Of a DNA stretch of 64,000 nt, positions 1 to 10,666 are shown piece after piece (position 1 is the first letter of the stretch; the number at the start of each line of letters is the position of its first letter). The position numbers and the translations under genes were made by a program. The stretch is from Steinernema hermaphroditum (Eukaryota > Nematoda > Chromadorea > Rhabditida > Steinernematidae): NCBI GenBank assembly GCA_030435675.1, contig CM059624.1, positions 14,222,769-14,286,768 on the forward strand. Reading direction: 5' to 3'. The notes beneath the pieces were generated by a model. It worked only from the letters and a program-made list of their open reading frames with translations. It was not told the DNA's origin and did no database searches.

Positions 1-746
1 TTCCTTGTCGTCTCCTGTATTATCCTGATTATTGCTACACGCACGAAGTCACCTGCTCTAATGATTCCTTACGTGATGAGCTCTGTAAGTGACGATATTA
101 ATTGTTCTTTCGAATTTTCACATTTAGTTGGCCATGGTACTTTGTACGGTCTGCAAGATTATCCTCACTGTCGTAGCGATGAGTAGAGACGAATCTGTCT
201 TCGTCGTTTACGCGCGAATCACGAACGTTATGCCTCTGTCGACCGCTAAAGACACATGGAAACAACATGTTTTATCACAATATACCGACGCTCCTTCCGC
301 TGTCAGCTCAAGTAAGACTTTCGACGTTTTGCGGAAATGATATTATTTTATTTTCAGTTACATCCATGTTTATCTTCTCCATCTTCTGGAATCTATGTGT
401 CACCATTCTCTATGGAGTATTCGCTGCAGTGGCCATCTCTGGTGTGAAGACATTCAGTGGAGAAGAGAACCCAGCTCCTGTTCCAACTCCAACTCCACCG
501 AAAAACGTGAACCCAGCTCACAGCCTGCTCAGTGTACCCACGCAGACGACCCCTCCTCAGCCCAAGTGCGCGACTCAAAATGGCCTGACGGGTTCTGCTG
601 AATCGAACACCAAAGGCCAGGAGCCGTCCCCGGCGAACGACAAGAAATCAACTGAGGGGCTAAAGTCGAATGAGATGGCAAAGCCAGCCGAACCTACGAA
701 GCCTGAGGATCAGTACGAGTGCCTGCAAACCTTCTCAACTACTTAG
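1..746 (+). CDS. 3' end of a multi-pass membrane protein gene (partial)
   Basis: Three exons join cleanly in phase: 1-84, 128-311 and 358-746 (stop TAG). Introns are 43 and 46 bp with GTAAGT/GTAAGA donors and TTTAG/TTTCAG acceptors. The gene runs in from outside the window, so the N-terminus is missing. The visible part has three hydrophobic segments: one at the left edge, one beginning LAMVLCTVCKIILTVVA in exon 2, and one with SMFIFSIFWNLCVTILYGVF at the start of exon 3. A hydrophilic tail of about 100 residues follows, rich in Pro, Thr, Lys and Glu, and ends ECLQTFSTT. This is the plan of a small four-helix nematode membrane protein with a cytosolic tail. I do not recognise the family. The splicing pattern makes the coding call fairly safe. 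Confidence 0.7.
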
Positions 747-1624
747 ATGAACCAGGCGGCATTTTGTGAAAGATAGTATTCGTAGGTGAGTAAAAAGCTG
801 CGGAGTCAAATAGGTCGTTTGTGTGCGTAGTGATGTTGCCATTCACAGATGTTGATACAAAGCCTTTATGGCTGGTGTAGCGGGTGCGGTTCCGCTTCGT
901 GTCGGTGAGAAGCAGCGCACATTCTGGAACCAGATTTCTTTCCGCAAGTCACATCTGCTGGCAAACAAATCACTCTGGAATCGGTTTCCTCTGTTTTCGC
1001 ACTACCGTTGCAAAATGTAAACAAAGAATCAGACAGAGTGACCGGTAGAGGGCGGCCGATATTTGTGAACAAACATGCGGCAGTAAACTATGCTTTCCAT
1101 GTGACTACCCGGAGGGTGCCCAGTGCCAGAAACATCACGCAAAGTGCACCTAAATGAACAAAGTTTTCGAAAGAGAGAAGTTTCTGAAAAGGTCGACTAA
1201 GTTTAAGTTCAGCTAGACTGGCAGCTCTCTGCGTTGGTGGTCTCTAGTAAAACACAAAGATCAGCAACACTATTTGCCCATCGTAGGTGCGGAATGACTT
1301 TTTGTTTAGAAGTACCCGAAAAGTGCGTAACAAGTAACAAAGCTTGTTTAACACTTCACAGTGCTGACGACAATCGCCGCTTCTTGTCACCTTTTTTCAG
1401 CCGTCGCCCCAGTCGGTGACATCCGAAGCGACCGTAATTCCGCGCACTTCTGCGCCGATTAAATTAATCTTTTGTCGCTTCGCGCAAAAAGCGCACATCC
1501 ACCACCTCTAAGCAGGTGCGAATGTGGTCAGCCGGTCCGCGCGGCCCTCTCCGCGGGAATCCTGTTTTCGCGCCTCTGTTTGCTGAACAAATCCGCAAAG
1601 GCGAGAAGAGGTCCTGTCCGGCGG
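747..1624. other. Intergenic, no gene seen
   Basis: No exon chain with a start codon and matching splice phases was found. The right part (about 1430-1620) is GC-rich and leads into the promoter of the next gene. Confidence 0.4.
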
Positions 1625-1632
1625 TATTTAAG
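1625..1632 (+). promoter_or_regulatory. TATA-like box TATTTAAG
   Basis: TATTTAAG lies 68 bp before the proposed ATG at 1700. The paralogous gene at 3987 has the same octamer 48 bp before its start codon, so the element looks conserved in the family. Confidence 0.5.
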
Positions 1633-1699
1633 CTTCTGTCCGCGATGAACTCCTCACTTCATTGAGGCAATCCGCTCCCGGTGCTCCTTCCTTCTCGAC

Positions 1700-2375
1700 A
1701 TGCACTCCTTCGGCACGTAAGTTTTCGGATTTCCGCCTTCGGCACTGTAATTTCATCTTTTGCAGAATCGTTCTTCTCTCGGCGCTTGCCCTGTCGCAGG
1801 CTCAACTGGCCGCCTGGCCCTCCACCAGCTACTCGCCCTACTTCCAGGCTCTCTTCGCTCAGGCGTCCAGGCCCGTGCTGGCTGTGCCTTCTGGACCTGG
1901 AGTGCAGGCTCCGGCGATTCCCGTGCCTGCTCCGGTGCCCGTTCCTGTGGCTGCTGCGCCTGCTCCGGTCTTTGCGGCTCCCGGTCCGGTCGCCTGCGCC
2001 GTCCCGCCTTGTGCTGCTGCGGCTCCCGTGTTTGCCGCCCCAGCTTCGCTGATTGCTCCTCGTCCGATCGTCGCCGCCGCCCCAGCACCGGTCCTCGCTG
2101 CCCCGGCTCCCTTCATGGCCCCACGAGTGCTCGCCGCTCCGGCTCCAGTTGTCGCTGCTGCTCCGGTCCCGATCATGGCCGCCCCTCGTCCAGTTGTTGC
2201 CGCCGCTCCAGTAATGGCCGCCGCTCCAGCCCCCTTCGTTGCCGCTGCCCCCGCTCCGCTGCTTGCGGCACCTGCCCCAGTGCTCGCCGCCGCTCCGGCT
2301 CCCGTCGTGCCGGCCTATGCTCCTTTCGCACGAGCAGCCGTCCTCTACGGATCGTCGAAGTCGAAGAAGAACTAA
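1700..2375 (+). CDS. Secreted Ala/Pro-rich low-complexity protein, family member 1
   Basis: Exons are 1700-1716 and 1766-2375 around a 49-bp GTAAGT..TTGCAG intron that splits codon 6. The start at 1700 is preferred over the longer open frame because splicing restores a signal peptide (MHSFGTIVLLSALALSQAQL) cleaved near the Gln-Ala. The mature protein begins AAWPSTSYSPYFQAL. It is then almost entirely Ala, Pro and Val in AAPAPV-type repeats, with one CAVPPC segment, and ends APFARAAVLYGSSKSKKN. The same N-terminal motif and basic tail recur in the genes at 3987 and 10036, so this is a local family. Codon third positions are strongly GC, unlike the flanks. An extracellular structural role (cuticle, gland or surface coat) is inference. 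Confidence 0.75.
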
Positions 2376-2462
2376 AGAAGAACGTCGCCTGAAGCTACGC
2401 AGGATTCGCCTCCACTCACAATTTCACATAATTTATTGTGAATTTTCTGTGTATATCGGATA

Positions 2463-3931
2463 AACTCACATTTGCTCAATTTCAATCGATTCTTGTGACA
2501 GTGACACCTCAGTGACAGCTCAGAAGAAAAGTCCAGCCATTGCGTTCTCTCTCAATCCCACAAATCATGTCTATCCTTTGTATGTCTATCGGACAGAGCC
2601 TCAAAACGTCTACTGTTGGAGATTGATCCATAAATGAGATCGCCTATTACAATTTTTCTTAGATTCTATGAGGACTATCGAGAAGATAGGAGAATAGAGG
2701 AAGGCGATTCAAGGGGTGGGCTGGGATGGATGTAACACGTGAATATAAAAAAGACATTATTTTGTAGCACTACAGTATCGTTATCAATCTTCACCTACCG
2801 CTAAGCAGCAAAGGACAGGGGATTGAAAAGGTGAAGAAAAGGGAAGGTACAGCTATGTCTGTCGCCGGTCATGTCATCTTAGTCGCCTCACAGCCATGAC
2901 ATTCCAGACGTGTCGATCCAGATTCCCTTTTTGCCACACATTTTACATAGACTGTCTAGTCCCAACCTAGACGACCTAAAGGGCCGATGACGAATTGTTA
3001 CTTTCTCATATCCGAGAAGATTCTTGTGTTTTTTCGTATGTTCTTTCCTGACCATATGGATGGTTTGTTGACGGCAGCGCGGACAAGACAGTATAGACAG
3101 CCCCCGGACCAGAGCTGTGTAAATCATCACTTTCCAAGACCAAGACCAAATTTAAAGTCTCGCCGAGACGAGACCGAGATATCCGAGACAAAACTTTATT
3201 TTACCTAAAAAATCAGGGGCACATTGTGCTCCAAAAAATCCTTTTCTGGCAAGGCACGCGGCTACGTAGTTCTTCAGGTCAAAATGTGTAGCCTGAGGAA
3301 CTTATAATTGCCGCGGAAAATACAGTTTTCTCCTTACGTGTGTGCCGTAATCACCGCCCCGAACCAGACTGTTTCAAACGGAATCCATTAATTCATGTTG
3401 GACTGAACTCGCACTTTTGTCTCGCACTTTTCCGAGGCCGAGACTGAAAAAAAGCCAAGACCTCCGAGACCTCCGAGGCCCTGCACGGCTCTGCCCCGGT
3501 CCCTTATAAAGAGTAGGGCTGTGTTCTACTGTGGTGTCTTCCTAGTAAAGACTGGTCGTGTCCTCCCCTTCACATCACCGCATGGTTGACAGTCATGGCC
3601 CTCCGAAGGCTCGCAACATCTCTGCCTAAACATGTCCGTATCTTTGTGTATTTTAACAAATTACATCAACTTTCCTGAGCTGGCATACCCACTCTAAGGA
3701 ACTTTCAAAGTGGCGACAGGAACTTGCGAAAACATTTCGGAATTCCCCGTTGGACAAACAAACAGCATTCCTGCTCTGACCACTGACCACTTGTTGACAC
3801 ATCTAGCGCTAATAGCCGCGGCCTTTAGGTTCTCTGTGTGCACACCGAAGAACAAAGCACATTACCTGTTTCATCTGGGCGGAACATGCTATTTCTCAAG
3901 TAGTTCCACATTTCTTCACTTATCCAGATGC
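2463..3931. other. Intergenic; degenerate CCGAGAC simple repeat
   Basis: No gene supported. Imperfect runs of CCGAGAC/GACGAGACC occur around 3155-3185 and 3420-3490. A similar GAGACCCGAGACTCC run is found near 6795-6850, so this looks like a dispersed low-complexity repeat. Confidence 0.4.
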
Positions 3932-3939
3932 TATTTAAG
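3932..3939 (+). promoter_or_regulatory. TATA-like box TATTTAAG
   Basis: Identical octamer to the one before the gene at 1700, 48 bp upstream of the ATG at 3987. Confidence 0.5.
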
Positions 3940-3986
3940 TCTCTCATTTAGCAGTTACCATCACTCCACTGTTCACTATTTTCATC

Positions 3987-4361
3987 ATGACAACCAAGTG
4001 AGGCACTCCCTACACTTCAACGAGTAATTGACTCCTTTAGAACCTTCGCGGTCTTCTTCATCTTTGCCATGGTTACCGTATCTTCAGCGCAGTATGCAGC
4101 GGTAAGTCACTGTTTCCAAGCGTACACAACAGAAAATGACCTTAGTGGCCGGCCTCCAGCTATTCGCCTTTCCTTCAAGCCCTTCTGGCACCACTTCAGC
4201 ATCCAGTGGCCCCGGTCCACATCGCCACTCCTGTGGCCAGATACGTCGCCCCCGCTCCCGTTATTCCTGGCCTCTTTGCTGCGAACATGGTTCCCAAGGT
4301 GGTGCCTCATGGTCCTCCTCGAGTTGTGTCCTACAGTCCGGCTTTGACGATCTTCGGATAA
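3987..4361 (+). CDS. Secreted Ala/Pro-rich protein, family member 2 (three exons)
   Basis: Exons are 3987-3997, 4041-4101 and 4146-4361 (introns 43 and 44 bp). No single reading frame shows this gene. Joined, it gives 100 residues: a signal peptide MTTKTFAVFFIFAMVTVSSA, then QYAAWPASSYSPFLQALLAP. The last matches the AAWPSTSYSPYFQAL start of member 1 almost residue for residue. The rest is Pro/Val/Ala-rich and ends SPALTIFG, without the basic tail of members 1 and 3. The first intron splits the signal peptide at the same place as in members 1 and 3. The second intron follows residue 24, as in member 3. The stop is followed by a 3' region that is duplicated at 4604. Function unknown. Confidence 0.75.
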
Positions 4362-4662
4362 GACGAAAGTGGAAAGATTGTGTGCGGTTATATGCGAATA
4401 TTTATTGTCCATCAAATGACATGAAAGATGTATAACTAAAGGCTTGTTCACGAACCTCCCGACGCGACGCGACGTGATCACAGCCGATCGATCCTCATTA
4501 CAGATATGGGACAAAACATTGAAGTGAAGTAGGAGGTTTAGCGTGTGGTTCCGCAACGATATCCCTTAATGTAAGGAAAATACGGTAGAAATGCATAAAA
4601 TCACCTTCGGATAAGATGAAAATGGAAGGATTGTGTGCGGTCATATGCGAATATTTATTATC
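4349..4662 (+). repeat. Duplicated gene end: 4349-4407 repeated at 4604-4662
   Basis: The last codons and 3' region of member 2 (CTTCGGATAAGA..GAATATTTATT) recur about 255 bp downstream with a handful of substitutions and no open frame upstream. It is the tail of a partial tandem duplication whose coding part is lost. Confidence 0.6.
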
Positions 4663-5034
4663 GATCGTACACTGCAGCGCAAAGCTATAGGGTCACCCCG
4701 GTGTGTTTCTGGCTCTGTCACTTTCCGCATCTGACCGTCGACCGTCCACTGAAACGCAGGGAACGCCACTTTCCCCGGAAACACATGCACTCATTAGGGG
4801 GCTACGGCAGGTAGAACTTTCCAGTGTACCGTTTTACCTGTGCAAAATTATACGGTCACTTCCGTATTTAGCATGAATTTTTCTATTTTCCTCGCGTTTT
4901 TTGCCTGTTTTCTTTTAATTGACGTCTATTCGTGAGAGCGAGAACGGGGTTCACCTGGCGGCGCTTGCAAAACGGCGGCTTCTCACGCGCGGGGCTCGCC
5001 AGGGTACTGTAGAGGGACTTCCAGGCGGGAGTCA

Positions 5035-5131
5035 CACGACATTGATCCTTGACTAGCGCGAAGTCGTTCTTGAAGCTTGGTTGATATGATGCGACGAGTT
5101 TCGACTTCCTTAAGACATGTGTTAAGTACAA
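5035..5131 (-). pseudogene. C-terminal fragment of an S26 peptidase-like copy
   Basis: The minus-strand frame reads KSKLVASYQPSFKNDFALVKDQ, matching residues after the GDNR block of the intact gene at 11115-11984. Nothing of the catalytic region precedes it, so it is a dead fragment. Confidence 0.6.
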
Positions 5132-5254
5132 CTACTTGGAACCCCATGAACTGATCTGTGGATAACTAACTAAGGGGTCACAAATTGTGACGGAGGCCTT
5201 TCGACCCGGGGACGAGTGCCAGCGAGCATGTACATAGATATGAACAGCTCTGCC

Positions 5255-5696
5255 AAAGCCAAACCTAAAGCCCTGCGGGCGGCAAGATTGGCTAACCGAT
5301 GCAAAAAAGGCCGAACGGCTTCAGAAGTGCAAGAAGCTGAGAGCTGAGAGCCGCGGGTCCGGATTCGAAAATGTGGTCTTCTCCGATGAGAAGATTTTTA
5401 CCATCGAAGCGGTCCACAACTCCCAGAAGCACCACCAGCTGCTTCCGAAAGGTTCTCCACGCACGAAACGCGTTGAAAGAAGCCATTTTCCGCATCGGTG
5501 ATGGTTTGGGCCGGGATTTGTGCCACCGGAAAAACACCCTTGGTTTTCGTCGAAATGACAAATGACAAACTGATGACAAACCCTGTGGCATGTCATCCAG
5601 AAGGTCGCCGACGCCCTGAGGACACCATCAGCACCGAATATGCCACTCCCGGAACACGGACTCATCTCTCCGAAAAAGATGCGAGCCCCGAAGCTA
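5255..5696 (+). mobile_element. Decayed mariner/Tc1-type transposase fragment
   Basis: The plus strand encodes LTDAKKAERLQKCKKL, then VVFSDEKIFTIE, KHHQLLPKGSPRT and RSHFP, with frame breaks. These match in order the intact transposase at 63299-64000 (KAKRLEKCREMKRL, LILFSDEKIFTVE, WLKKGSQKT, KSHFPK). The first catalytic Asp (FSDEK) is present. N-terminus and second Asp are absent. The fragment ends at the left boundary of the 1,015-bp inverted repeat. Confidence 0.7.
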
Positions 5697-6711
5697 CGCC
5701 GCGGCCCTCGACTTTCATCTTCCGATTCTTTTTCAGTCCTACGGCTCTCATTCAAACATTCGAGAGCTAGCCGCATGCCAGCTTGTAGGCGTAGAGTACT
5801 ATATGTTCCCACACTACTTTCCTGACCGACCCCTCAATGACTCAGTGCTCCTTTGCCAGGTTTCTCATGGACCGGATTCTGTTTGATCTTCTTCCGGATG
5901 GCCTCTCTGGTCCTTGGGGTTCGGGTTGTTCTCGGTCGCCCACTTATTTGGCGAACCTAGATCCATTCTGTCTCGTGGAAGCGTTTGACAATGCACTAGG
6001 CTTGAAAACAATTGGAGTTTCATTCACTTTTCAATCTCCGGAATCGGCATTCCACGCTTGTAATCGGCGATGATAGCAAAACGGCCATTTTGTCTAAGGT
6101 GTAAGGATAACAGTAGCAGGGCAAACAGTTATCCTAGATCAACAAAAAGGACGAGCAATGCGAATATAACAATATTTTGTTCCACTTAAAGTATTTATGC
6201 CCACCCTGAGCCCCGCAGCTACCCCAGTGGTCCAAACGCCCGTGAAGAAGATTTTCCACCGCCATTTCGGAAGTTTCGCCGATTCGCAGATGCCCCGTGA
6301 AGTGCGTCGTCTACATCCTCTGTTTGTCTCTTATTCGGTGTCATGCAAGGTGAAATGCCTTTGAGTCGTGAATAAAGTCAAAGTCAAAGTCTGTATAAAC
6401 TACAGGGTGACCAGAAAGTTCTGTGAATTTTTTCACCAGTGTCGATGGGTCAAAGCGGATAGAGCGGGATCCGATTTTCGTCGGCTTCCGTGAGCGCAAC
6501 AGACGAAGAGCTGATTCTAATGAAGGCACGATATTGCAACACAGCGGGTGAGGTGGGCACCATCAGCGGAGCATCTGGCGGCGCTTCAGACTTCGGATTT
6601 GCAACGCGACCAATTTTTCGACCAGCGCCAAATTCAAGAACGACTTCGCGCTAGTCAAGGATCAACCGTCCTAGTCGAACCCTCAGCTCCAGCACTCGTT
6701 CGGTAAGACAC
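5697..6711 (+). repeat. Left arm of a 1,015-bp near-perfect inverted repeat
   Basis: This arm is the reverse complement of 8469-9483. Both arms are exactly 1,015 bp with no indel. The differences I saw are at 6154, 6228 and 6230. Contents from the outside inward: the N-terminal part of a mariner transposase on the minus strand (about 5700-6090), a spacer, a mariner-type terminal repeat ACAGGGTGACCAGAAAGTTC at 6403, and an S26 C-terminal fragment on the plus strand (from about 6615). The S26 fragment continues past the inner boundary, but the mariner part is cut off at 5697. Confidence 0.85.
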
Positions 6712-6770
6712 TTCTAAATTGTGGTGTTTCTGTTCTTTTCTTGTGCATTATGTCATTCCAATGATTTTTT
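6615..6770 (+). pseudogene. S26 peptidase-like C-terminal fragment
   Basis: The plus strand reads FKNDFALVKDQ, then a stop, then SNPQLQHSFGKTLLNCGVSVLFLC. This corresponds to the tail and C-terminal hydrophobic anchor of the intact gene at 11115-11984. Stops and the missing catalytic region make it a pseudogene. The inner edge of the inverted repeat (6711) falls inside it. Confidence 0.65.
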
Positions 6771-6933
6771 ACTTGCTCCTTGGCATCCACATCAGGGCTG
6801 GGCGAGACGATACTTTCCAACCTCGAGACCCGAGACTCCAGACTTTGACAGCCCTGATCCACACCTTATGCATCGCTCACCACGTACACAACCCTATGAA
6901 GGAGAAACTGACGGCGACATTTCGACAAAATGT

Positions 6934-7190
6934 CGCGTATCCTTCGCCGAATCGTCGCCGTTTCCGCCTGTGCCGGCCTGACAGCTTTCGGCTTCCACAG
7001 GGCGTCCACACCTTACGAAGACCGAGAGTTTGAGGCGCAGTTTCCGGAACTGAAGAAGGAGTTCGAGTGGGCGTGACAGAACACGCCGTGGTTCGCGGCA
7101 AGCCGTTTTTGATGCGTCCTATCGCGCTTCTTTACTTACGCTTCTTGGCACTAACTGTTTATTGAAAAAAGAATTTTTGAAGACCTGTAG
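6934..7190 (+). pseudogene. S26 peptidase-like N-terminal half, broken
   Basis: The frame MSRILRRIVAVSACAGLTAF, then EAQFPELKKEFEWA, parallels the N-terminus of the intact gene at 11115-11984 (MSRILRRIAAVSACTSAGLTAF). TGA replaces the next codon, and after it QNTPW continues in frame. The match dies out near the RIFED residues at about 7185. There is no intron, as in the intact copy. It lies downstream of the C-terminal fragment at 6615, so the two halves are in inverted order. Confidence 0.75.
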
Positions 7191-7848
7191 GGTTGTATGA
7201 GAAATAAAAATCCACCGAGATCGCTACAACAACACACAACAAAGGACTTCCTTGAGGAGGCATGCGACGGTGAAAGCTTTTTAGTAGCGCCGAAACGATG
7301 ATCTGAGGGGAGAACGCGCTCCGGGCACCAGAACGGTCAAGCTGGGTAGGCTTGATCGTAGTCCACTCGTAGTCTGACCGGCTCCACCCCAGCCATCGCA
7401 GACAACTCATCCCAGACAACTCATCGCGGGACAACTCATCGTCGATGACTCATCGCACTATTTGAATTAGCGATAGTAAGATCACCACTATTATTAATTA
7501 CATTCTTTCATTCGAAGATGTTAAGGGTGACATCAGTTTGAGCACGAGAGTACTATTGGCTTCCACCGGAAGCGTGACTCAGCTGATTGTCCCGCCTAGT
7601 TCCCCTCTGGGTTGTTATTTTGTGTGGGTGTTTTCCCCGTGCTCACGGAAAAACACGCACACAAACAGACACACAGACCAACGGAACCGTTGGTTCTCCC
7701 TTTATATATAGGGGATCCTCTTTTTAGGCGTAATTTTTGAAAGAAAATTGTCACGTTGAAAAAAAATTAGGTTCCCCATATGGACATGAACGTCGCAAGC
7801 GAGTAGTTATTTAGATATTTATCGACAGTCACAATAGAAAACATATCA

Positions 7849-8468
7849 TTAATCACTGGAATGACACAATACACACAGGAAAAGAACACAAACACCACAA
7901 ATTAGGAGTGTCTTGCCGAAGGACTGCTTTGGATGAGAATTCGGCTGGGGAGGTTGATCCTTGACTTGCGTGAAGTCGTTTCTGAATCTTGGTGAATACA
8001 CTGCGACGAGTTTCGCCTCCAATGCGCTGAGCTTAAGAGGCCCATGGCGCCTTGAATCATAGGAATTCTTTCTGTTGTCTCCCATTACGTAGACTGTTCC
8101 TTCAGGAACGTGCTCCTCACGCCGCTTTAAATCATTGTATACTGTAGCCGGACCAATTGCCACAACTCTCTTTTTTGCTAAACCCAGATCATTTGGAATG
8201 CGATAAGAGACGACGTCTCCAACACGCACTTCTTGCTCCGGGTTTACAAAGCGACGTAAGATGCTGAGACCAAAGTTTGGAAACGTAGGGGACATTGATA
8301 GGCCGGTATTAAGACAGCACTGAAGAGCTGGCGACTGGCACAACTCAATGTATCAGCAAAGATTGGCAAGTTTCTGTGTGTCTTCTTCGGAGATCTGATC
8401 CGCAAAGCCTTTCCGTAATCTTTCCAATAAATAGTTAGTGCCAACAAACGTAAGTAAAGAAGCGCGTC
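7849..8468 (-). pseudogene. S26 peptidase-like copy, truncated and disabled
   Basis: From 8343 down the frame is open. It carries the serine motif GLSMSPTF, the lysine-bearing KKRVVAIGPATV block, VPEGTVYVMGDNRKNSYDSR and a C-terminal anchor CGVCVLFLCVLC. All of these are hallmarks of the Imp1/signal-peptidase (S26) family. Upstream, homology to the intact gene continues to 8468, but TGA stands where the intact gene has the Trp of LLWYIELYQSP, and there is at least one frame change. At 8468/8469 the N-terminal half is cut off by the right arm of the inverted repeat. The Ser/Lys dyad survives and only the front is lost. A product started internally cannot be excluded. Confidence 0.7.
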
Positions 8469-9483
8469 GTGTCTTACCGAACGAGTGCTGGAGCTGAGGG
8501 TTCGACTAGGACGGTTGATCCTTGACTAGCGCGAAGTCGTTCTTGAATTTGGCGCTGGTCGAAAAATTGGTCGCGTTGCAAATCCGAAGTCTGAAGCGCC
8601 GCCAGATGCTCCGCTGATGGTGCCCACCTCACCCGCTGTGTTGCAATATCGTGCCTTCATTAGAATCAGCTCTTCGTCTGTTGCGCTCACGGAAGCCGAC
8701 GAAAATCGGATCCCGCTCTATCCGCTTTGACCCATCGACACTGGTGAAAAAATTCACAGAACTTTCTGGTCACCCTGTAGTTTATACAGACTTTGACTTT
8801 GACTTTATTCACGACTCAAAGGCATTTCACCTTGCATGACACCGAATAAGAGACAAACAGAGGATGTAGACGACGCACTTCACGGGGCATCTGCGAATCG
8901 GCGAAACTTCCGAAATGGCGGTGGAAAATCTTCTTCACGGGCGTTTGGAGCGCTGGGGTAGCTGCGGGGCTCAGGGTGGGCATAAATACTTTAAGTGGAA
9001 CAAAATATTGTTATATTCGCATTGTTCGTCCTTTTTGTTGATCTAGGATAACTGTTTGCCCTGCTACTGTTATCCTTACACCTTAGACAAAATGGCCGTT
9101 TTGCTATCATCGCCGATTACAAGCGTGGAATGCCGATTCCGGAGATTGAAAAGTGAATGAAACTCCAATTGTTTTCAAGCCTAGTGCATTGTCAAACGCT
9201 TCCACGAGACAGAATGGATCTAGGTTCGCCAAATAAGTGGGCGACCGAGAACAACCCGAACCCCAAGGACCAGAGAGGCCATCCGGAAGAAGATCAAACA
9301 GAATCCGGTCCATGAGAAACCTGGCAAAGGAGCACTGAGTCATTGAGGGGTCGGTCAGGAAAGTAGTGTGGGAACATATAGTACTCTACGCCTACAAGCT
9401 GGCATGCGGCTAGCTCTCGAATGTTCGAATGAGAGCCGTAGGACTGAAAAAGAATCGGAAGATGAAAGTCGAGGGCCGCGGCG
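8469..9483 (-). repeat. Right arm of the 1,015-bp inverted repeat
   Basis: Reverse complement of 5697-6711, separated from it by a 1,757-bp spacer. At its inner edge an S26 C-terminal fragment (minus strand, 8469-8562) is fused directly to the middle of the S26 copy at 7849-8468. At its outer edge the mariner transposase runs on without a break to about 9900. Confidence 0.85.
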
Positions 9484-9897
9484 AGAAGTTCCAGAGCATT
9501 CTGTTATCGGATGAAAAGATTTTCACCGTGGATCCGCTGCGAAACACCCGGGATCACCGTGATCGTCTTCCGAAAGGCTCTCCCCCGACCGCCACCATCG
9601 AAAAGAGCCATTTCCCCGGTTTCTGTACTTGGGAATCCAGAGCTCATTTTCTTCGAAATCAGTGGAAATAAAAGGTGACCTGTAATGACGACAATTGCCG
9701 AAATCTAGTTCTGAACGGCGTGGTGAAATGCCGGGCCCTAGATCTGTCCCTCGACACCACGTGGACGTTTCAGCAGGACTGGGTGACATCCCATGGAGCC
9801 AGGGACACTCTGGTCCGGCTCACAGCCAAGCAGATGGTCAGGCTGTACTCTGCCAGATCAGGAATCAGTCACATGTTTAAACCACCAATCAATTAAA
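9100..9897 (+). mobile_element. Degenerate mariner/Tc1-type transposase
   Basis: Across several frame shifts and stops the plus strand gives IADYKRGMPIPEIEK, SGRPRTTRTPRTREAIRKK, SMRNLAKEH, LLSDEKIFTVD, IEKSHFP, VLNGVVK and TFQQDWVTSHGARDT. These are the helix-turn-helix region, first catalytic Asp (LSDEK) and second catalytic Asp block (QQD..SH) of IS630/Tc1/mariner transposases, in the right order. It spans the outer edge of the right arm at 9483. Not functional. Confidence 0.7.
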
Positions 9898-10035
9898 AAA
9901 GGCAATTAACATGCCAAACGAAAAAAGTTTCACAGTTGCATCAGAGATTCATGATGAGATGCCTTCGGGCACAATACAGTCACTTTTTTTATCTTTTCAT
10001 CTGTACATACAAAATTGATCCGCATGTCTCGTCTC

Positions 10036-10412
10036 TTACGCCGTCTTCTTGGCCTTATTGCTTCCAGTAAGAACAGCCGACTGGACGAAAGGCGAGAAGG
10101 CGGGCACGACGGCTGGGGCTGTGGCGACCACTCGAGGAGAGGCGACGATGGCTGGGGCGGCAGCCACAACCGGAGAGGTTACTGGAGCAGTGGCTACCAG
10201 AGGGGACGTAGGAGCGACAGCGTAGTAGCGTCCTCCATAGAAGGGATACTAAATGGGCCTCTTTACATTTCTTTATCGCTATTGAGGGGTATACCAAAGA
10301 TGAGTACAAGTATTGGGCGTTGGCGGAGACGAGAACAATAGCCAAGATGCTAAAATAGAAAATAAACCAAGGTACGTTGCGAATTTGGAACCTACATAGC
10401 GAAGGATTTCAT
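10036..10412 (-). CDS. Secreted Ala/Pro-rich protein, family member 3 (three exons)
   Basis: Minus-strand exons are 10412-10396, 10349-10295 and 10248-10036 (both introns 46 bp). The product has 94 residues: signal peptide MKSFAIILAIVLVSANAQ, a short Tyr-rich segment (YLYSSLYPFYGGRYYAV), a Val/Ala/Pro-rich body (VVAAAPAIVASPRVV) and a tail VVPAFSPFVQSAVLTGSNKAKKTA, quoted here from its start only for comparison with the APFARAAVLYGSSKSKKN tail of member 1. Intron positions match those of member 2, and the first also matches member 1. A TATA-like GATAAAAGC lies about 55 bp upstream (10463-10471). Function unknown. Confidence 0.75.
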
Positions 10413-10666
10413 GTTTCGGAGGCAGAAGACGGGACCGAATGTTCTTACTATGCTCAGCGGCGCGCTTTTATCGTCCTCCCGTGGACACCGGTCTGCGCCC
10501 TCGCGGCCCGAGCAAAGATGTTGGATAAACAAAGAACAAGCAGGCGGGCGTTTGTTTTCCGGCGGTCCGGAAATGCTATCAATTGGATTGGAACCTGCAC
10601 TGAAGTCAAGTCTGTCTGAAGCAGTCAGGTTGACTAGACTAGTCAAGATTCTAAAGGTGAGGGTAT

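Noticed and set aside
1753..2176. Frames of 105-210 codons overlapping the Ala/Pro-rich gene
   Set aside because: GC-rich third positions keep all frames open. Only the frame joined to the signal peptide has family support.
5837..6073. 78-codon frame, identical to a minus-strand frame at 9107-9343
   Set aside because: The two are the same DNA in the inverted-repeat arms, antisense to the mariner helix-turn-helix region. Identity reflects the recent duplication, not coding constraint.
6341..6529. 62-codon frame present in both inverted-repeat arms
   Set aside because: It crosses a mariner-type terminal repeat and has no motif. It is explained by the duplication.
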